Translations under genes and position numbers: made by a program
Shown: positions 41,012-50,700 of the stretch, one piece after another
Position numbering within the stretch: the stretch's first letter is position 1
Layout of the letters: the number at the start of each line of letters is the position of its first letter
Origin: Thermoanaerobaculia bacterium
GTDB lineage: Bacteria; Acidobacteriota; Thermoanaerobaculia; Gp7-AA8
DNA: 62,845 nucleotides
Reading direction: 5' to 3'
Assembly (NCBI GenBank): GCA_017883235.1
Contig: JADGNY010000018.1
Location: 1 to 62,845, forward strand
Notes under the pieces: model-generated
Told to the model about the DNA's origin: nothing
Database searches by the model: none
Seen by the model: the letters and a program-made list of their open reading frames with translations, nothing else

Positions 41012-42988
41012 TCAGTGACAGGCAGGTGCGGCCACCACGGTTCCCTCGACAACGGCCACCGCTCCTCCGTTTGCGGCGGTCACCATCGCCGCGATGGCCT
41101 TTCCGTCCGAGGAGGGCGCCCCGATCACACGCATCGAGGAGTGCGCGGACGCGGCCAGACGGATCACGGTTCCGGGCATATTGCTGAACCGGTTGGCGGT
41201 GAGGTCGGCGCAGGCCGTGGCCGCGTCCGAGGCGGCGACATCGACCCAGGCGCGATCGGAAACGAGGGCCACGACGGAGTTGCCCTTGAGCGTCAACTGG
41301 GCGTTCCCGTTCTGCCGCGCGCCGACCGTGACGACGCCGTGGCCGAAGTGCTGTATCGACGACTCGCTGGCGTCGACGGAGAGCGAGCTGTTTTCGCCGG
41401 CCACGGCATCGATGGCTGATCCAAGGTTGTCCTTGAGATCGGCGGTGCGCAGTTCAACGCCGATTCGCGAGGCACCAAACGTGCGGACCTCCAGCAGGTG
41501 GGGAGCAACTTCCGGACGCCCTGTCGCGGCCAGCGTGCAGCGGTCGAGGACGATGCGTCCGTTGTTGTAGCGCTGCTCGATGAGCATTTCGCTGCCGGCG
41601 TTGTCGACGAATGACGAGCGGCTGAAGGTGATCGTGCCGCCCGCTTCCTGCAGCAGCACCCCGCTCTCGAATGTCTCATCGCCGGCACCGTGAACGTCCA
41701 GCCCGCCGAAGGTGACGTCGCGGACGTTGTTGGCGTTGATCCCCATGGCGCTGCCGCCGTCGACGACGATGTTCTCGAAGGTGGAGTCGCTGATGTGCCG
41801 CAGGTAAAGAGCAGCGCGGCAGACGGCTGTGGAGTTCTCCTGGAAATTGCCGGCGCATCGGACGCCCCGCGTCGGTTTATTGACGCCGCTGTCGGTGACG
41901 GTGATCCCGCTGATACGGATGTTGCTCGATTGGACGATGCGCATCCCGTTGCCGCGGGCGTGAAGAATCGCGCCGCCGGTTCCGCGCTTTCCCTCCACGC
42001 CAGTGATCGAAACCTTGCCGTGGACGCCGTCGAGGATGATCCCCTCGTCGAGCGTTCCCGGCGCGATCCCTTCCGCCGAGACCGACTCGAACGAGAGCTC
42101 GACCCCGGAGTCGTGCACCTCGAGCGCCGCACCGTTGGCGGTGCTCAGCGTCGACGCACCGCCGATGACGAGCTTTGCTACTTTGTTCACCACCACTCCC
42201 CGCCTGCGCCCGCGCACGTCGATCGTGTCTTCGAAGACGACGGCGCCAGGCCGTTCGATGCCGGCGATGACGACTGCGTCGTCGAAGGCGTCGCGGATAT
42301 GCAGCTTCGAGCCGCGGCGGAAGGTGATGCTCCCCGACTTGCGTCCCTGGATGCGAACGGCCGAGGTGAACTCCCCGGAGATCGGCATGCGGTCGATGAC
42401 TACGACGCCGTAACCTCCGTCCATCCCAAATCCGCTTCCGCGGTCCGTGGCCTCGATCGATCCGCCGGAGATATCCACATTCCCCTGCTGCTCCTGCAGG
42501 TAGATGCCAAACCCTGCTTTGGAGGTCTTGATGTAAACGTTGCGCACGGTGAGCTTGCCGATGGCGCCGCTCCCGACGATGCCGCTCAGCGCCTCCGCGA
42601 AAACGGTGCAGCCGGCGATGACGTTATCGCCGGTCGTGACGATCGTTCCATGAATGGCCGGCCCGGGTCCCTGCTGCGCGGGAACGCCGGTGACACCGGT
42701 GTCGAACTTCAACTCCGTCCGCACCGCATCGAGGCCAAAAGCAGAACCGATGAGCATCTGGCCTTTCTTCAAGGTCACGCTTTCGATGTAGGGATTGGGG
42801 GTTTCGGCGACGTAAACGACCGAGCCGCTGTTCGCGCTTTGGACGCCCTGAGCAATCGTTGAGAACGGCCACTGGCGAGTCCCATTGCCCCCGGGCGTGG
42901 CACGGTTGTCGACGAAGACGACATCCCCCGATGCCGCCGTCGCGGCGGCCAGGGCCAGGAAAATGATCAGAAACGCGGACCGGATCAT
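41012..42988 (-). CDS. Secreted right-handed beta-helix protein
   Basis: 658 residues. Signal 1-20 (FLIIFLALAAATAASG), an opening FVDNRATPGGNGTRQWPFSTI that is typical of parallel beta-helix proteins, and then about 20 short rungs rich in G, V, I and N (IRISGITVTDSG, DVTFGGLDVHGAG, GRIVLDRCTLAATG). No polysaccharide-lyase catalytic residues are recognised. It overlaps the ATPase gene by four bases (ATGA), so one transcript joins a cytoplasmic ATPase and an exported protein. Confidence 0.8.
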   Translation of the reverse strand: MIRSAFLIIFLALAAATAASGDVVFVDNRATPGGNGTRQWPFSTIAQGVQSANSGSVVYVAETPNPYIESVTLKKGQMLIGSAFGLDAVRTELKFDTGVTGVPAQQGPGPAIHGTIVTTGDNVIAGCTVFAEALSGIVGSGAIGKLTVRNVYIKTSKAGFGIYLQEQQGNVDISGGSIEATDRGSGFGMDGGYGVVVIDRMPISGEFTSAVRIQGRKSGSITFRRGSKLHIRDAFDDAVVIAGIERPGAVVFEDTIDVRGRRRGVVVNKVAKLVIGGASTLSTANGAALEVHDSGVELSFESVSAEGIAPGTLDEGIILDGVHGKVSITGVEGKRGTGGAILHARGNGMRIVQSSNIRISGITVTDSGVNKPTRGVRCAGNFQENSTAVCRAALYLRHISDSTFENIVVDGGSAMGINANNVRDVTFGGLDVHGAGDETFESGVLLQEAGGTITFSRSSFVDNAGSEMLIEQRYNNGRIVLDRCTLAATGRPEVAPHLLEVRTFGASRIGVELRTADLKDNLGSAIDAVAGENSSLSVDASESSIQHFGHGVVTVGARQNGNAQLTLKGNSVVALVSDRAWVDVAASDAATACADLTANRFSNMPGTVIRLAASAHSSMRVIGAPSSDGKAIAAMVTAANGGAVAVVEGTVVAAPACH

Positions 42989-44064
42989 CGCGGCCGAGGG
43001 GTCCCCTGTTCGCGGCCGGCGATCGTCTGCTTGACCATGGCCTCGTCGACAGTGATAACGTGCGAGCCGGCGTCTGCGGGATCGAATTCGAGACCGCCGA
43101 TCACGCGGCGGAAGGTCTCGCGCAACGCGCGAGCGCCGAGGCGCTTCTGGCGTGCGGCGTCCCAGGCGATGGCGATCAACGCGCCACGCGTGATCTGCAG
43201 GTCGATGCCGAACCGCTGGAAGTAGGCGCGCGAAGTGCGGAAGATCGACGCTTCCGGCTCGACGAAGATGCGCGCCAGGTCGGACTCCGCGAGATCGTTG
43301 AGCACGACGATCGATTCGAACCGGGAGACGAACTGCGGGGTCATGCCGTAGCGGAACAGATCCTCGTATTTGAGGTAGTCCCGCAGATGGAACGGCAGCT
43401 CTTCCCGCACTTCGCCGGACGCGGAGACGACGACGATCGGCTTCATCGGCGCGACATCCTGGCCGATGGTGGCCCGGCGGAAGACGGCCTCGTACAGTTC
43501 CTCGAAGGCCCCGCCGACGATGAAGAGTACGTTGGACGAGTTGACGGCGAAGTTCATGCCGTTCGTTTCGAACTCGACGTTCTCGTTCTCCATGAGGGTG
43601 AGCAGCGCTTCCTGCGCCACGATCCCGCGCACGTTGGGCTGACCGCTGACCTGTGCCCGGATCTTGTCGACTTCGTCGATGAAGACGATGCCGTGCTCGA
43701 CGGAACGCAGCAGATTGGGCAGCGCCGCGTCCGTGCCGAGGATGGTTCGGGCGTTGGCGAAGAGTCTCCCCAGCACGACCCTCCCATACCCCTGATGTTC
43801 CTCGGCCAGCACATTTGCGTTGATACGAATGACGTTCGCGGAGTGACTGAGGTCGGGCCGGCTGGCCAGAAACTGCTCGATCGCACGCATGAGCGTGGTC
43901 TTCCCGGAGCCCGAATTACCGATCATCAGGATGTTCGGCGCCGGATGCCCGACGAGGTGCTTGACGATGGCGACGGAGAGCTCGCGGATAGCCGCGTCCT
44001 GCCCGACCACGGTCGCGCTAAGCGCCTCGAAGACCTCGCGCGGACGAAGGGGGAAGGTGTCCAT
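42985..44064 (-). CDS. ClpX/HslU-like AAA+ ATPase
   Basis: 359 residues. Walker A GNSGSGKTT (49-57), Walker B IVFIDEVDKI (126-135), the ClpX-like PQFVSRFESIVVL segment and sensor-2 LGARALRETF. The N-terminal zinc-binding domain and the IGF loop used by ClpX to dock ClpP are not obvious, so it may remodel or unfold proteins without ClpP. It shares an operon with the beta-helix gene. Confidence 0.85.
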   Translation of the reverse strand: MDTFPLRPREVFEALSATVVGQDAAIRELSVAIVKHLVGHPAPNILMIGNSGSGKTTLMRAIEQFLASRPDLSHSANVIRINANVLAEEHQGYGRVVLGRLFANARTILGTDAALPNLLRSVEHGIVFIDEVDKIRAQVSGQPNVRGIVAQEALLTLMENENVEFETNGMNFAVNSSNVLFIVGGAFEELYEAVFRRATIGQDVAPMKPIVVVSASGEVREELPFHLRDYLKYEDLFRYGMTPQFVSRFESIVVLNDLAESDLARIFVEPEASIFRTSRAYFQRFGIDLQITRGALIAIAWDAARQKRLGARALRETFRRVIGGLEFDPADAGSHVITVDEAMVKQTIAGREQGTPRPR

Positions 44065-44092
44065 TCGGGGAGCTATTGTAGACGGGGCGGGA

Positions 44093-44506
44093 TCAGGCCA
44101 GAGGGTTCTGAATCCTGACGCCCATGATCACCTGGCCGTGGTTCAGATCCTCCGTGTACAGCGTATTGCAACCCGCGCTTGCCGCGGCCGCGAGGATGAG
44201 TGAATCCCAGAACGAAATCGTATTCAGGACAGAGCAATCAATCGCCTCATGAATGAGTGCCGGGCCGGCGACGACGATTTCGAAGACGGTAAACGTCTTC
44301 AATACGGCCTTGGCCGCAAGCGGAGGAACACCGAGCTTGCGGGTCGCGGCGACGAAGAATTCCTGGATCACCTGAGTCGAGATAACGCCATCGCCTGACT
44401 CGGCAAGCTCGGAGATGACTTCACGGCTGCGCTGCTGCTTTTTCGGTGACGCGGGGTCCTGAGCATAAAGAAGAATGTTGGAGTCGAGGAAAACCTTACC
44501 GGACAT
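44093..44506 (-). CDS. PIN-domain toxin (VapC-like)
   Basis: 137 residues from the ATG at 44506. Acidic residues of the PIN site: KVFLDSNILLYAQD, the glutamate in QEFFVAA, the aspartate in SFWDSLILAAA and TEDLNHGQ. It overlaps the antitoxin gene by 11 bases. It lies 28 bases upstream of the ClpX-like gene on the same strand. Confidence 0.9.
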   Translation of the reverse strand: MSGKVFLDSNILLYAQDPASPKKQQRSREVISELAESGDGVISTQVIQEFFVAATRKLGVPPLAAKAVLKTFTVFEIVVAGPALIHEAIDCSVLNTISFWDSLILAAAASAGCNTLYTEDLNHGQVIMGVRIQNPLA

Positions 44507-44720
44507 ACAACTCTTCTCGCGTCCACCCTCGGCCATGCGAGTTTCCAGGTTGGACATCCATCAGCCGGAACATTTCGGTCACGACGGCATGCCGGTCAGC
44601 GACGACCGTCCTGACCAACAATTCACGCACCAGAGCGTTGAGCGTCGTGTCATGCCGACTCGCATAAGTGCGCCCGGCCTCGAGGGTCTCTTCATCCAGC
44701 GCCAGCGTTATGTTCTTCAT
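44496..44720 (-). CDS. Antitoxin for the PIN toxin
   Basis: 74 residues. The N-terminal KNITLALDEETLEAGRTYAS is a ribbon-helix-helix DNA-binding segment; the tail (GWTREELYVR) would contact the toxin. The ATG at 44720 is used because the conserved domain starts there. Together with the overlapping PIN gene it forms a VapBC module, probably self-repressing. Confidence 0.85.
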   Translation of the reverse strand: MKNITLALDEETLEAGRTYASRHDTTLNALVRELLVRTVVADRHAVVTEMFRLMDVQPGNSHGRGWTREELYVR

Positions 44721-44881
44721 ACGCCTGTAGTTTAGGCCGTAGCGTAATCGGTGTCCACATATTACGTGGACCACGCTGGACCGATGCCATGTCTGGTTGC
44801 TTTACATGTTGCTTCCAGTCAAAAACTCCCGCCACTGGTTTTGACTCCAGTCAAGAATACCCGTATCTTCGCGAGCCGGCC

Positions 44882-46000
44882 ATGGCCACGAAACCACGAT
44901 ATCTCGCCACGCAGATTCAGGCCGACCTGAAGCGCAAGATGGTGTTCGTGGCCGGACCTCGCCAGGTCGGCAAGACCACTCTCGTCCTATCGATTCCCGG
45001 AGCGGGGAAGGGATATCTCAACTGGGACATATCCGAGCACCGCGAGCGGATTCTCCGGAACGAGCTTCCGGCCGGCAAGCTGTGGGTCTTCGATGAATTG
45101 CACAAGTATCGGCGCTGGCGAAATTACCTGAAGGGAATCTATGACGGGCGTCCGGCCGGCCAGAAGATCGTGGTCACCGGAAGCGGCAGGCTGGACCTCT
45201 ATCGATTCGGTGGCGACTCGCTACAGGGCCGCTACCACCTTCTGCATCTTCACCCGTTCTCCGTGGCCGAGCAGCGGATCCGCGACCGTGACGGGTTCGA
45301 TCAACTCCTGCGTCTCGGCGGTTTCCCCGAGCCATTTCTCGGCGGCAACGAGGTCCAGGCCAGGCGCTGGTCACGTGAATATCGCACGCGGCTGATCCGG
45401 GAGGACGTCGTGTCGCTCGAGCGCATCCAGGACCTCGGCCACCTCGAGCTCCTCATGCTGCGTCTTCCGGATCTCGTGGGGTCTCCGCTTTCGATCAACG
45501 CTCTGCGCGAGGACCTGCAGATCAGTCACAAGGCTTTGTCTTCCTGGATTCAGGCGCTGGAGAGGCTCTACGCCGTCTTCCGGCTGGCTCCCTTCGGCGC
45601 ACCCCGGATTCGCGCCGTGAAGAAGGAGCAGAAGCACTATCACTTCGACTGGTCCATCGTGGCTGATGACGCCGCAAGGTTCGAGAACCTCGTGGCATCG
45701 CATCTCCTCAAGTGGGTTCACTTTGAACAGGACACGAAGGGCCGCGATCTCGATCTTCGCTACTTCCGGGACGTCGACGGCCGCGAGGTCGATTTCGTCG
45801 TGACCGAACGGACGAAGCCGATCCTCCTGGTCGAATGCAAGTGGGCGGATGCGGCCATCGACAAGAGCCTTCACTACATGAAGGCGAAGTTCCCCGATGC
45901 AGCCGCGTGGCAGGTGTCGGCCACCGGAACGAAGGACTACCAGAGTGGCGAGGGGATTCGCGTGTCGCACGCGCTGAATCTTCTGGAAACGCTGATCTGA
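44882..46000 (+). CDS. AAA ATPase with DUF4143 domain
   Basis: 372 residues from the ATG at 44882. AAA_14 domain with Walker A GPRQVGKTT (25-33), Walker B-like WVFDELHKYRRWRNYLKG, and the C-terminal DUF4143 domain (about 190-372) with YFRDVDGREVDFVV, a nuclease-like D-GREVDF-V pattern. The family is widespread as solitary mobile genes; its function is uncertain. It is divergent from the VapBC module. Confidence 0.88.
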   Translation: MATKPRYLATQIQADLKRKMVFVAGPRQVGKTTLVLSIPGAGKGYLNWDISEHRERILRNELPAGKLWVFDELHKYRRWRNYLKGIYDGRPAGQKIVVTGSGRLDLYRFGGDSLQGRYHLLHLHPFSVAEQRIRDRDGFDQLLRLGGFPEPFLGGNEVQARRWSREYRTRLIREDVVSLERIQDLGHLELLMLRLPDLVGSPLSINALREDLQISHKALSSWIQALERLYAVFRLAPFGAPRIRAVKKEQKHYHFDWSIVADDAARFENLVASHLLKWVHFEQDTKGRDLDLRYFRDVDGREVDFVVTERTKPILLVECKWADAAIDKSLHYMKAKFPDAAAWQVSATGTKDYQSGEGIRVSHALNLLETLI

Positions 46001-46027
46001 ACGACCGGCTCAGCGAGCTACTGTAAA

Positions 46028-46333
46028 ATGACGGCCGACATGCTCGATCAGTTGACCATCGAATCGTTCGAACCCCACGTCGGTACCTCGTTCTGGCTGC
46101 GGAACAACACGCAGAAGGTCGAGCTACGGCTCACCCGGGCGGCACGGGTGATGGAGAGTGAAGCAGCGCGGCTGAATCGCACCGCTTTCTCGCTTTACTT
46201 CCTCGGGCCTGTCCTCCTCCCCCAGCAGATCTACCGGCTGACGCACGACGGGTTCTCGGAGCCGCTCGATCTCTTCCTGGTACCGATCGGGAAAGAGGCG
46301 GCCGGCTTCAACTACGAAGCCGTCTTCACGTGA
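46028..46333 (+). CDS. DUF6916-like small protein
   Basis: 101 residues. The pattern LTIESFEPHVGTSFWLR, FSLYFLGPVLLPQQIYRLTHDGF and IGKEAAGFNYEAVFT resembles DUF6916-type proteins, which I associate with tail-collar gene clusters. No signal peptide. It faces the GNAT gene with a three-base gap between stops. Confidence 0.6.
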   Translation: MTADMLDQLTIESFEPHVGTSFWLRNNTQKVELRLTRAARVMESEAARLNRTAFSLYFLGPVLLPQQIYRLTHDGFSEPLDLFLVPIGKEAAGFNYEAVFT

Positions 46334-46336
46334 GCG

Positions 46337-46810
46337 CTACCGCGGCGCCCGCCGCATGAGGTAGTAAACGCCGTTCGTGTCGACCTGCTCGAATCCAAGG
46401 CGCTGGTAGAGGCGAAGGGCCGGATTGAATGCCTCGACGTGGATGGTGACCGGTTTGCCCGCGGCATCGCCGCGGTCGAGCACTTGGTGAAGGAGCATCG
46501 ATCCGATGCCGGAACCGCGGCACTCCGCCATCAGGGCGATGTCGACGATGCGGATCTGATCGCGCCACTCGTCGATCCAGAACCGGCCGATGGGCTCCCC
46601 GTTCCGCTCGACGATGTTCCGCTCGCACGTTGGATAGTGGATGCCGTAGTGTTCGAACTGGGCGGCGAACTGCTGGTCGAGAAAGGCCTTCTTCTGCGCC
46701 TCATCGAACGGAAACCGCGTCATCTCCTCGGCGCGCGCCGACTCGTAGAGACGGCGCATGAATTCGTAGTCGGCGTCGGTAGCCGGGCGAAGGACAATCG
46801 ATTCGAGCAT
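46337..46810 (-). CDS. GNAT acetyltransferase
   Basis: 157 residues. GNAT fold with the acetyl-CoA pyrophosphate loop CRGSGIGSMLL (the Q/RxxGxG/A motif), strand IRIVDIALM and a closing FNPALRLYQRLGFEQVDTNGVYYLM. The substrate is unknown. It lies between the DUF6916-like gene and the second Tat protein. Confidence 0.88.
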   Translation of the reverse strand: MLESIVLRPATDADYEFMRRLYESARAEEMTRFPFDEAQKKAFLDQQFAAQFEHYGIHYPTCERNIVERNGEPIGRFWIDEWRDQIRIVDIALMAECRGSGIGSMLLHQVLDRGDAAGKPVTIHVEAFNPALRLYQRLGFEQVDTNGVYYLMRRAPR

Positions 46811-46846
46811 GCGCTCTACCCAACTACCGGCGCCGGAGAGGCATTC

Positions 46847-47701
46847 TCAGGCTTTGTCCACCGAGATCATGAGATACGAGAACGGCACGGGCTCGAATCC
46901 TAGCAGCCCGCCTTGAACCAGGACTCCGGCCCCTGAGGCGTCGAGCGCGCCGGGGGCATGGGGGTCGCGCATGCGGACCGCAGACCAATTGGGCGCCTTG
47001 TCTCGCGGGTCTTCCTGCAGAGCGACGAAGTAGACGCCGCGATTCAGCTTCATGGACGACGATCGCGCGTCGAGAGCGAGCGAACAGGCCCCGCTCTTCT
47101 TCTGCGGATCGTTGCTGTCATCGATCGAGAAAAAGCGCTTCACGCGCGCCAGGGCCGGCGGCGTGGAACCGGCCGGCATGCGCATCTCGACATTGAGCTC
47201 GATCGGGTGACGGGCGTCGACCGGCACCACAAACCGCGGCGGCGGCGCATTCCTGGCCACGCCCCGGTGCGTGGTGTGGCTCCAGGCATGAAACGGAAGC
47301 CGCTCCTCGCCAACGGGGAACATGACGTTCAACGCCACGGAGACCGGCTTATGGCGATGCTGCTCCGCCCGCCAGAAACCGTTAACGCTGACACGGGCGG
47401 AGCCGTTCAGGGCGCGATCTCCCGCACGGGGAGAGGAAGCTGCGGCAAGGCGGTGCAGAGCGTCGGAGGACGCGGTCCCGATCCGGGCCTTTTCGAACGA
47501 ACCGTCCCAGTACCCGAGCGAGACGATCGGGAGGCTGATCGGATCGGAGCCGGCCACGGCGCGCATCACCTGCTGCGGCAGCCCGGAGGCCGCCGCGCCG
47601 GCGACAGCGACGGAGCTGAGAATCATGAATTCACGCCGGTGAAGGAGCAGCGTGGTGTCGTGACTCGCACCAGGGGAACGGAGATCGTCTTTCGTGTCCA
47701 T
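46847..47701 (-). CDS. Tat-exported protein, paralogue 2
   Basis: 284 residues. Twin-arginine signal HRREFMILSSVAVAGAAASG (21-40). The mature part is beta-rich and ends FSYLMISVDKA, matching FTYLLLNVDYA in paralogue 1; MKLNRGVYFVALQED matches KLNRGLYALAFREE. The extra central part (PIELNVEMRMPAGS, RVKRFFSIDDSNDPQKKSG) is recognisable in both. Family unknown. It lies 57 bases downstream of the giant Ig protein and on the same strand. Confidence 0.8.
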   Translation of the reverse strand: MDTKDDLRSPGASHDTTLLLHRREFMILSSVAVAGAAASGLPQQVMRAVAGSDPISLPIVSLGYWDGSFEKARIGTASSDALHRLAAASSPRAGDRALNGSARVSVNGFWRAEQHRHKPVSVALNVMFPVGEERLPFHAWSHTTHRGVARNAPPPRFVVPVDARHPIELNVEMRMPAGSTPPALARVKRFFSIDDSNDPQKKSGACSLALDARSSSMKLNRGVYFVALQEDPRDKAPNWSAVRMRDPHAPGALDASGAGVLVQGGLLGFEPVPFSYLMISVDKA

Positions 47702-47758
47702 ACCTCAGCACCTCTTGCTTTCCAATCGCATTACCAGCCGGCGGAATGTAGCGGAAAA

Positions 47759-50700
47759 CTATGGAACCGTGGGTGGCGCAGTGCCTGTCAGTGAAAGTCC
47801 GGTATTCGTGCTGGTTGTCTTGCCCGCGGTACCGGTGTTCGTGGCAGCGATTTCGCCGCTTACGGTCGCTCCTCCGCCAAAATTGAAGAGCGTACCGGTG
47901 GAGGGAGGCGTGACAACCTCATAGAAAATCATTCCGATCGAAGGATCGCATTGCGTGTCACAAGCGGCTGTCGTCGGAACGGTGTTGCCATGAATGGCCG
48001 CGTGAACGAGCGTTGGCGAGCCCTGGTCATCGGCACCGACATAGATCGCATAAAGGGGGAACCCGGAGGTGTCCTGCGGATTGACGTCGTTGCCAGTAAT
48101 CGACACGTTTACCGGATACGAGCTCGCTGTCTGGCCAGTGGCCACCGGGCCGAGAGCTTCAACATCGATCCCGCGCCCGAAGGGCAACTGGCGGAGGACG
48201 TTGTTCGTAATCGTCGCGGTCTGAGTCACTTTCCCCTGTTGGGTCACGACGATCCCTGAGCCGAACGCCGAGCCCGATCCGGCCACACCGGTGTTTCCGA
48301 TGATATTGCCATCGATGAGCACCCTCTGCGTTCCGCCCGTGGTGCCGGCACCGGAGATTACGTTTACTGCGTGGCTCTGCGAACCGGTCAGCGTGTTGGT
48401 CAGGAAGCGCACATACATGTTCGACGCACCGCTGCCGCCACCGTTCGCGAAACTGGCGCCGAGGGTGTTGTTCGTAAAGGTGCAACCGGAGATCGTGACG
48501 GCGCCGGACGGCAGCGTGCCAACGCTGTTGCCGATCGTCGAGTTGTCGTTGGTGACCAGATCGAGTCCAAATGACGAGTTGCTGCCGAACGTCACATTGC
48601 TGAAGGTGCCCGTGGCTACGGAAGCCGTATTGTTGAGCGATACCAGGAAGCCGTCGCCAGCCACGCTGGAGCTGTAAGCGCCACTCGTCACGGTGAGCGA
48701 GGTAATGGCTGCAGTGGAACTCGGGGTGGTCGTGATCGAGACGTTGTTCGCCTTCGAAGCGCTGACGGTCGTGTTCGTGAAGGTAACAGCGCCGGTGGTA
48801 TCGACCAGCTTGATGCCGTTGTCCGTCGCCGTCGACGTGCCGTTGTTCAGCACCTGGCAGCCAAGCAACGCGATGTTGTTCACGTTCGTGCCGCTGAAAC
48901 CGCCGGCCGCGCTTGTCTTGATGATCATCGACGACATGCTGATGCCAGCACCAGAGATGCCGGTGAGATTTAGGGAGTTGCTGGTGGTCTTCTGGATCGT
49001 GCCACCAGAGCCGTTGGCGGTATTCGATCCATCGCCTGTTACGGTGAAGCCGCCGTTGTAACTGGTTAACGTGATTGCGCTGGCCGGTCCGCTGGTTGTG
49101 GTGCCCGCGTTGATCTGCGTAAAGGTCATCGTTCCAGCGCCACTGCTGATCGTCACAGCCGTACCGGTGGTGGTAGTGACGTTGCGTGCGGTCACGTTGA
49201 TGCCCGATACGCTCGTGCCGATGATGGCGTTCGCCCCACCCGTGCTCATGTCGATCCCGTTGACCGTGACGTTCGTGGCCAGCGTGAGCGTGCCGCTCAG
49301 CGTCGGCGTGTTCGCCGCGGCTCCCGGAACCGTCAGTACGCCACCCACTGTGAGAGTAGCGCCGGCGCCGATGAGCTGCTGGCTCGTGAGCATGGTGTAC
49401 GCGCCGGTGGTCGGACCGGAGCCTTTCGAGACGTAGATGAAGTCGCCCGACGCCGTGGCTGCTGCGCCGACCGCGGTCATCGTCTTGAACGGCGTGTTCG
49501 AGCGGCCGTCGTTCGTGCCGGAGACGGTGGCGTTGTCGACGTACCAGACCCTGCCGCTGAAGGTGATCGTGGCGGAACGCGTCACGGTGATGCCGTTCGA
49601 CGTACCGGTATAGGTGAACGAGTCGGAGGCGGTGTTACCGACATTCGGCGTGTAGAGGAAGGTTCCGTTCGGGTTGAAGGTGGTCAGCGTTCCGTTGAAC
49701 GGCGGAACGGTCACGGCGTAGGTGATCGGGGCGTCAGAGGCATCGCCACTCGACACAGCAACCGAAAGGACCGTCGGGGTAGCCGGAGCCGGGAGTCCAC
49801 CATCGAGCTGCGTGTTGCCGACGTCGACGTACGACTTGGTGGTCAGATTCGGAGCGACGGTGAGCGTGTAGGTGCTGCCGATCCCCGTGCAGCCGTTGGC
49901 GTCCGTCACTTTGACGGTGATCGAGAATACTCCGGTCTGCGTCGGGGTGCCGGAGAGAACACCGATCGAGGAGAGCGAGACGCCCGACGGCAGCGAACCG
50001 CTGTTGATGGAGAAGACGGCCGGGGTATGCGTCCCGACGCCTGTCTCGGTGAAGGTGAAGCTGCCGCTCAGCGGCACGCCGAAGGTTCCGGTGGTCGAGC
50101 CCGGATTCGTGACGGTGATGGTCTGGCAGGCGATGACCAGCGTGTATGTCGGTCCCGTTCCGGTGCAACCGTTGGAATCGGTGACCTTGACCGTGATCGG
50201 GAAGGTGCCCGGCGCCTGCGGCGTGCCGGAGAGAACGCCGCTCGACGAGAGCGTCAGACCCGCCGGCAGCGAGCCGCTGGCGATCGTGAAGGTGGCGGTA
50301 CCGATGGCGCCGCTCTGCGTGAAGGTGGCACTAAACGGCGCGTCAACGGTGCCGGTCGTGGTGGCCGGGTTGGTCACGGTGATGGTCTGGCAGGAGATGA
50401 TTAATGTATAGGTTGCGCCCGTTCCCGTGCAGCCGTTGGAGTCGGTGACCGTGACGGTGATCGGGAAGGTGCCGGGCTGCGTGGGAGTGCCGGAGAGCAC
50501 GCCCGAGGCGGAGAGGCTCAGGCCGGCCGGGAGCGTGCTGGAGGTGCTGAAGGTAACCGCCCCGATCCCGCCGTTCTGTGTAAACGCCTGGCTGAACGCG
50601 GTTCCGACCGTCCCGGTGGTGGTAGCCGGATTCGTGACGGTGATGGTCTGGCAGGCGATGACCAGCGTGTAAGTCGGTCCCGTTCCGGTGCAGCCGTTGG

